Of a stretch of 64,000 bases of DNA, positions 58,173 to 64,000 are shown in pieces. The notes under the pieces are model-generated. The model was given only the letters and a program-made list of their open reading frames with translations, was not told where the DNA came from and searched no databases. The stretch comes from Phymorhynchus buccinoides. Taxonomy: Eukaryota > Mollusca > Gastropoda > Neogastropoda > Raphitomidae. The first letter of the stretch is position 1; the number at the start of each line of letters is the position of its first letter. Where the stretch lies: assembly GCA_017654935.2 (NCBI GenBank), contig CM065713.1:11242603-11306602 (forward strand), written 5' to 3'. The position numbers and the translations under genes are program-made.

Positions 58173-58500
58173 TCTCTCTCTCTCTCTCTCTCTCAATGCG
58201 CGTGCGCACGCTTGTGTGTGGGTGTGTGTGTGTGTTGTGTGTGACTCGTCTGTGTTGTATTGTTTTCAAATAGGCTACGTTGCCGTGACCGATATAAATT
58301 AGCATAGCTATGCTTTAATTGCCGGTCACGGCAACGTAGACTATTTGAAAACATACAACAACAACCCCGAGTCACGAGTCACACACACACGCACAAAGGA
58401 CACACTACACACAAGCGTGCGCGACGGAGCGCACATTGAGAGAGAGAGAGAGATGAGAGAGAGAGAGAGCCGCGGGATGGAGAGAGAGAGAGAGAGAGAG
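58130..58500. repeat. Palindrome centre
   Basis: The axis lies in AGCATAGCTATGCT (58301-58314), itself a perfect palindrome, flanked by GCTACGTTGCCGTGACCG and CGGTCACGGCAACGTAG. There is no spacer. (CT)n and (GA)n tracts, length-different, flank the axis on each side. The right side has extra odd bases (CCGCGGGATGG) not in the left. Confidence 0.9.
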
Positions 58501-59280
58501 AGATCATGAATCTCATGTCTCTCACATGAGCGTCTGGCCTATCTTTTGATTAATGAATCAATATTTCCTAATAAGAACTCAATCTATCCAGCGTTTCTCT
58601 GTTTAGCTGAATTGTCTGTTCCAAAATAGGCCTATCATCGCTTCAATCTTCGATGACAAGCTTTTGAATCGCAGCCGGCGCCATTTTGAAATAGCTAGCT
58701 TCGCTAAGGCCGTTTCATGCGCCAAAAAATACCGCTCGTTTAGCTAGCCTAGCTTAGCTCAATTCCCTCGCCAATCGGAAACATACCTCAGGCTCTGGTT
58801 TGCCTAGTCTGCGTCCTACTAGGCTTATGCCCTTCTCTATCACTGGATACCTCAGTGATATATAGATCTATTTATTATTTTGTAACAGAAATTGCTTTCT
58901 GTATGCTTAGAATTATGTTTGTGCGCGCGCGGCTTTGTTGCTACAAGCATTTATGTGTACACAACTAGGCCTGTTTGTGTGCAGGTGTGTTTGAACTCTT
59001 TGTAGTCCCGGTTCTATAAGAACGGGACTACATTACGATGGGGACGAGGGCTGTGCGTTTCTCTACTGTCTGTCTGTCTGTATGTACAAATACGCTTACA
59101 GTAGGCCTCTGTTTGTGTGTGTGTGTGTGTGTGTTGTGTGCGTGCGCGTGTGCGTGCGCGTGCGTGAGTGCGTGCGTGTGCATGTGCTTGCGCGTTTGTG
59201 TGTAAGCAAAATGTGTTATAGTCCATAGAACCTAAACCACTGGACCGATCATAACTTAAAAATGTACAGAGAAGCTATTT

Positions 59281-59433
59281 TTAAAACGATCAGTTACTAA
59301 CATTCGCAAGTTTTACTTTTCTAACCGTGTTGTTCAATACTGGAATAATTTGTCCACTAACATAAATATATTTCAAAAATCTTCTGGACAAAGACACAAT
59401 GAGGTCATATTTTATACTACTTTCGATGAATAA
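59281..59433 (+). pseudogene. LINE reverse transcriptase tail remnant, right arm
   Basis: Mirror of the remnant at 57180-57357. KRSVTNIRKFYFSNRVVQYW and WNNLSTNINIFQKSSGQRHN read in one frame to TAA 59431, with the AAGAAGAAGAAG tail following. Confidence 0.65.
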
Positions 59434-59779
59434 AAAGAAGAAGAAGAAAAAGCCTATTCCACATTTTTGTTAAATTTTATAGTTTATCTGTAGAAAGCAA
59501 GCCACACTGAAACAAACCAGTCACAAAGGGCGTAAAGGGCCGCCCTTGAGGCCCACTTCTAGCCATAATTACTACTACTTAAAACTTGGTACAATGATTC
59601 ATTACACCTTGCAGATGTTGCCCACTATGTCAGATTCACAGAACAACAAGCCATATCAACGTAATCCCAGTGTCGTATTTTTTTAAAGATAAAAAAGTTG
59701 ATTATGTAAAAGATAATGGGTGAATTTAAACCAAGAGGTATATTTTAGGTGCGTTTCCTTTTATTAAGACTACTAGCGC

Positions 59780-60365
59780 AACGCCTAGTACTGGCAATGC
59801 ACCGTACTGGTAACGCCTAGTAACGGTAACGCCAAGTACTGGTAACGCGCTGAGTACAGCAAATTTGAAGCGATTCGGTTAAGAAACGGCGGAGTTATAA
59901 GGACCCGTTTCCCGTTGGCGCTGCTCTGAGAAGTGACGCGCTCTCCCGATTCTCTGCAAATTTGCTGCCAGGCTTTGCCCGGGTCATAGCAAGCTTGACA
60001 GCAAATTTGAGGCGATTCGGTTAAGAAACGGCGGAGTTATTCGTGAAAAGGTGAAGCGGCGTATATCGCACGCATTTCTGAATCGAATTCGCTTCCGGTT
60101 TGGCACATCGATAGTCACCGTCCCCAGTCATCTACCTGCCAAATTCGAAGGCAATCGGTCCAGAAACGCCGGAGATACGGGCGCCGAGAGGCCGGCGGAT
60201 GCGCGTTTCGCGCATTTGCGAAACCGCGCAAATGACACGGCCGCCCCGGTTGCCGTTGCCATCGCCCCGTTAGGGCTCACAGCAAAATTTGAAGCGATTC
60301 GGTCGAAAAACGGCGGAGTTATAAGGCCCGTTTTGTGTTTCCAGACAGACACACACAAACACACA
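59780..60365. repeat. Diverged tandem repeat, mirror copy
   Basis: AGCAAATTTGAAGCGATTCG and AGAAACGGCGGAGTTATAAG blocks repeated about four times. Same array as 56270-56865. Confidence 0.6.
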
Positions 60366-60439
60366 CACACCGGCTTTTTACTATATGATGATTGATGATG
60401 ACTCCCAAAACTAGCCCCCCCCCTTCCCCCGTGGGGATA

Positions 60440-60715
60440 CCAGGGGGTCTTTGCATAAATAGTTCCCCACCTTCTGGAAGTTATGTGCTTGTAACTTCTT
60501 CTAATCAGTCACTCTCTTTGACTCTACCTTTTCCCTTTGCTTTACTGTCATCTACTATCTTTCTGCCTAACCGGTTCATTCTCCTGTCCTTTTTTCAAAG
60601 AAACGCTTTCATAGAAGATTTCCTCCAGCCGAAGTCGGACTTTGCTGGGTCTTAGTTGGTAGGCGCATAACCGCAGCATGATGCGTCTGCGCTCATACTG
60701 GGTGATCGAAGAAGA
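60440..60715. repeat. Dispersed repeat R, mirror copy
   Basis: Reverse complement of 55935-56190, ending GCAGCATGATGCGTCTGCGC. Confidence 0.6.
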
Positions 60716-60954
60716 AGAAGAAGAAACTAGGGGGGCTTGGCACGGGCTGTATTGCAGCAGGTAATGGGATGGGTTGGCCTTTGGGGATCTTCCCCAACAC
60801 CAGCTGTCCTCAAATCTCTTTGGCCAAAAGTGTGGGCAAGGCATTAATTTGCATTATATACAAATTCTAGCCCATCTCGCGGGAATATATGCTACCTGTT
60901 ATCTAGCAGTCATGGTCGGAAGTAAAACCACATTACATGCACACAATGGTCAAC

Positions 60955-61165
60955 CTATGGCGATATTTTTGACGCCAGAGGGCAGTCAATGCATTAGGGG
61001 CTTATCACGCGATTTTCTTACTTGGGGGTAGTGAGAGAGAGAGAGTGATGGTAGGACCACTCACTGTCATCTCTCTCTTTCTTTATCCCCAACTAATAAT
61101 ATAGAGAGGATTAGCCCCACACGAGCGTCACGCCCTCTGGCGTGAGAAAAATCGCACTAAGTCTC
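60955..61165. mobile_element. Possible MITE, mirror copy
   Basis: Mirror of 55478-55690 with GACGCCAGAGGGCAG and CGCCCTCTGGCGTGAG termini. Confidence 0.4.
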
Positions 61166-62854
61166 TCATTAGACCGTGCCAAATTACATCCACACAAACG
61201 CGAACAAATATAGCCAAACTTAGAGAGACAGAGCAGAAAGAAAGATTTGATGGAATCAAATGTGCACAGAATGTCAGGGAGACTGTCACGATAGTTTATT
61301 AAGCATCAGTTTTAAACCGGCAAAATGTTATTGAAAATTTGAAATGAATGCATCAGATTAAATAATCAATACTGTAACAACACACACACCGAATCACCCG
61401 TATGTCCCCCAAACACACATACAAATCTCCCCCCCCCCCCCACTCCCCCCAACATTCCTGGTCTTATTTTTAAAGCTTAGACTTGTTTGGATTTAGAAAG
61501 ATCTAAAGTCTCTCTGTGCATGTTGTATGTGTGCGTTATTTGCTCAACTGATCTAGTCTTATCTAGACCCTGGATTTGGCAGCATGACACATCTGCGCTC
61601 ATTTGACAGGACGCTGTATGAGTGGTATGGCTGATGAAGTATATTAGAGAAAAACATTTTGGGGGCACAGATCACTGTCTTTGATTCTTTTCTGTCTGAT
61701 TACATCTAAGTACAAAGTCTAGATTATTTTACATAAAAAAAAGCCTAAAATACTGTTGTAAAAGATACTTATAATTTTCACACTATATGCGATAATCGGA
61801 CATAAAGGATCTTTTCTTCAGGATTTCCCCCCATAAATTCATGTGGACCATTCCAGCCGAAATGTTACCAAAGATATTCCTTTAGAATATCTTTGATGTT
61901 ACCTCAAGATGAATTTTTATTTTCAAGAATTAGTTTATCATACTTGCATGTAATAACTAAAGGGCCAAACCATTTGAAATCACCATGGAAACCTCTCTTA
62001 GCAACGCCCTCTGTCCTGGCCGCCATCTTGATTTCAGCACTTAGTTCAGTGCAGGTTCAGTTGTTTACCCTGTAGATCTACTGAAATTATGTTAATATCA
62101 ACACATAACAGAGGCTTCCAAAGGTAAATTTAAAAAAAAAAGTTTATTAAGAAAGGCCTAAACTTTGTTATTATACCCAATTAGTTGACTTTTTTCTTCT
62201 CCGGTCAGAGAGTTTAAAGAAAACAGTTTAGTTAGAAAAAATGTACGTTCGTTTGGAAGGAAAAGTTTTCATTGCTGATTGTTCCTTTGCGCAATTTTAA
62301 CAATGAGTACTATTTTGCGTTAACAACTAGATCTAAGGACCTTTCATAAAATGACTACTTTTAATTTTTGATTTGTACATTTTACAGAAAAGCCGTAACT
62401 GACAGGACAGTAACTGACAGAACATTTTGGCATCATTCATTTCATGTCTGAAAAGCCTAATATCGAAAGTTGTGAGAAGCTAAAGAGCCATGAATACAAA
62501 TCATGATAGATCTAGGAAATACTACGTTTGTAGAATCATTCATAAAAGAATTTTAGATCAATAGAAATTAATCTGCAGATCTAGATCTAAATGTCAGAAT
62601 GTAATCACGTGAAGGATTTCAATGCTGACTTGAAAAACAGTGCCGGTGTTATAAATGCACCCTGATAGAAAGCATAGAAAGGATAGTCAAAAATTCGATC
62701 ATGATAATCATCAACGATTTACACAGAGATCTAAAACACAAGTGGTATCTTTTTCTTGATGAAACTAAAGACGAAGAGACGCACATAGGCCTGAATGACG
62801 TCATTTTCTAAGGAAAGGGCACTTGCTCTGTGTGTCACTGTGTGTCATGTGTAT

Positions 62855-62858
62855 ATGC

Positions 62859-62936
<78 letters not shown>

Positions 62937-62940
62937 CTCT
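62855..62940. repeat. (TG)n(GA)n microsatellite
   Basis: TG run followed by interrupted GA run, mirror of 53706-53785 with different lengths. Confidence 0.9.
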
Positions 62941-63439
62941 CTAGGCATAGACAGACATACAGATATAGATACAGAGTAGATATGTGTTTGTTCTTTTTTT
63001 CTTGATACCTGGATGTGGACGAATGGCGGCTGTGTCATGAAATTTGGCTCTGCTTGAATTCCAATGTTTTCTGGCTGAAATTCAGCGCAATGGCTCTAAA
63101 TTTTTGTTAATTTTATTGCTTTAAGGTGCCATTTTTGTTTTGAATCACTTTTTAGTTGGAGTGGATTCAAGTCAAAGTGTTGGAGTTAGTGTAGTTAAGT
63201 GACGAATATGCAATTTCAGACTGAATAAATACAAATCCCGCCAATATCGACTAGTCTAGATCTAAATAACCGTGCACATACTTTTTACGTGTTTTTTTTA
63301 AATTCTCCTAGTTACCGTTTTTCAGTTTAAAATATTCTTGTTATACAGAGTTAATTTAAATTACTATTACTAACTGACTGATATGGTAAGTCGTAACTCT
63401 ATTTCTTTTTCGTTTTTGTATTATTCATAGTTGAAGAAA

Positions 63440-63619
63440 ATGCCCAGAATCAAAATTGATTCTGTGCTTAGTAAAGGCAGTGACGGTGATACCTTGAACC
63501 TGACTCAAGGTGGGAAAAATCACAATGGCAGAAAAAAACTAAAAAGAAGCAACAGTCGGGTAACAAATTTCAAAATGATGGTTCCACTCCCACTCCCAAA
63601 TTCAGTTTCTAGACTCTGA
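63440..63619 (+). pseudogene. CR1 LINE ORF1 5' part, right arm
   Basis: ATG at 63440 begins MPRIKIDSVLSKGSDGDTLN and the basic linker up to a TAG just before the C-tract. This is the mirror of the ORF1 start at 53214, with a small in-frame repeat (PLPLPN against PTPK) that shifts the end. Confidence 0.75.
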
Positions 63620-63656
63620 CCCCCCCTCCCCCCCCCCCCCCCCCCCCCCCCCAGAG

Positions 63657-63690
<34 letters not shown>
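63620..63690. repeat. Poly-C tract in LINE ORF1
   Basis: About 70 nearly pure C with two short interruptions (T, AGAG). The equivalent tract in the left arm is 29 nt. It lies between the ORF1 linker and the PHD finger; G-quadruplex potential is high on the other strand. Confidence 0.9.
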
Positions 63691-64000
63691 AGCTACTGTA
63701 TGGTTTGCAAGGGCCGGTATTGATGACTGTGGTATTCAGTGTGACCGATGTGATGATTGAGGTACATGGCCCCAGCAAAGAAAAACTGCTGTGGCCTGAC
63801 TAAGGACGTGTTTGATGTCATGCCAACTGCTGGTGTGGCAGTGAAATGGTACTGTCCAAAGTGTGAGAGTGAAACTAAGATCACAGACCCCCAGGATAAG
63901 ATCGCTCAGCAGTCAGCTAAGATTGAAACCCTAACTCAAATGGTTAAGGCCCTCCAACTGAAGAATGAGTTGATTCTTAAACTCCTCCATGCTGAAAAGT
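63691..64000 (+). pseudogene. CR1 LINE ORF1 PHD and coiled-coil part, right arm, cut by window end
   Basis: SYCMVCK is followed by one-base indels (AAGGGCCGGTATTG) that break the PHD frame. From about 63765 the frame is open again (APAKKNCCGLTKDVFDV, WYCPKCESETKITD, coiled coil) to the window end. The left arm reads cleanly here, so the errors are specific to this arm. Confidence 0.8.

Larger units (their letters stand above)
52704..58307 (+). repeat. Left arm of the 58.3 kb palindrome
   Basis: Reverse complement of 58308-64000 with scattered substitutions and indels. Paired landmarks: 53214 with 63440, 54562-54744 with 61893-62075, 57415-57624 with 59014-59226. The left limit is set only by the end of the window at the other arm, so the true arm may be longer and include LINE ORF2. 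Confidence 0.9.
58308..64000 (-). repeat. Right arm of the 58.3 kb palindrome
   Basis: Inverted copy of 52704-58307 and still homologous at the last base (GCTGAAAAGT pairs with 52704-52713), so it continues past the window. Confidence 0.9.

Overview
The window is non-coding, repeat-dominated DNA from an animal genome, most likely a marine lophotrochozoan such as a mollusc. Signs of this are CR1-type LINEs, many short terminal-inverted-repeat elements (MITEs), TTAGGG-like telomeric motifs, dense (CA)n and (CT)n microsatellites, and no operon structure or compact ORFs. I find no host gene I can name. The coding-type sequence is transposon-derived and nearly all broken, apart from two unassigned exon-like stretches (21940-22367 and about 42080-42250).

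Two gaps of exactly 500 N (2725-3224 and 21440-21939) split the window into three assembly pieces. Piece 1 (1-2724) resembles 34.98-37.78 kb on the same strand. Piece 2 (3225-21439) is, over its whole length, an inverted copy of 23.30-41.72 kb in piece 3. So 3.2-41.7 kb reads as a large inverted repeat. Because the arm is exactly one whole contig bounded by fixed-size gaps, a redundant haplotig placed by scaffolding is the simplest explanation. The duplicated block contains: a 53-bp satellite; a tRNA-like SINE; two piggyBac-like MITE families with TTAA ends; a palindromic MITE with TA flanks; two MITE families built around TTAGGG-like repeats; arrays of a TTATAAG motif; and 1.2-1.35 kb tandem units with a strong hairpin and a reverse-transcriptase fragment.

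The single-copy part of piece 3 (41.72-52.7 kb) holds, in order: GC-rich unassigned DNA; a frameshifted DDE-type transposase pseudogene (44.5-46.1 kb); the 3' tail of a CR1-like LINE; a second transposase-like pseudogene on the minus strand running into the start of an OTU cysteine-protease domain (48.6-46.6 kb); and a nearly full-length CR1 LINE on the minus strand (about 53.2-49.0 kb). The LINE has ORF1 with PHD finger, coiled coil and RRM-like region, and ORF2 with endonuclease and reverse transcriptase.

From 52.70 kb to the window end the sequence is a second palindrome with no spacer, centred at 58307/58308 inside one contig. Each arm ends in a LINE ORF1 copy pointing outwards. It may be a real inverted duplication or a fold-back assembly product. 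The elements do not form one pathway. The points most worth following are the transposase-OTU fusion, the TTAGGG-core MITEs, and the hairpin plus RT-fragment tandem unit.
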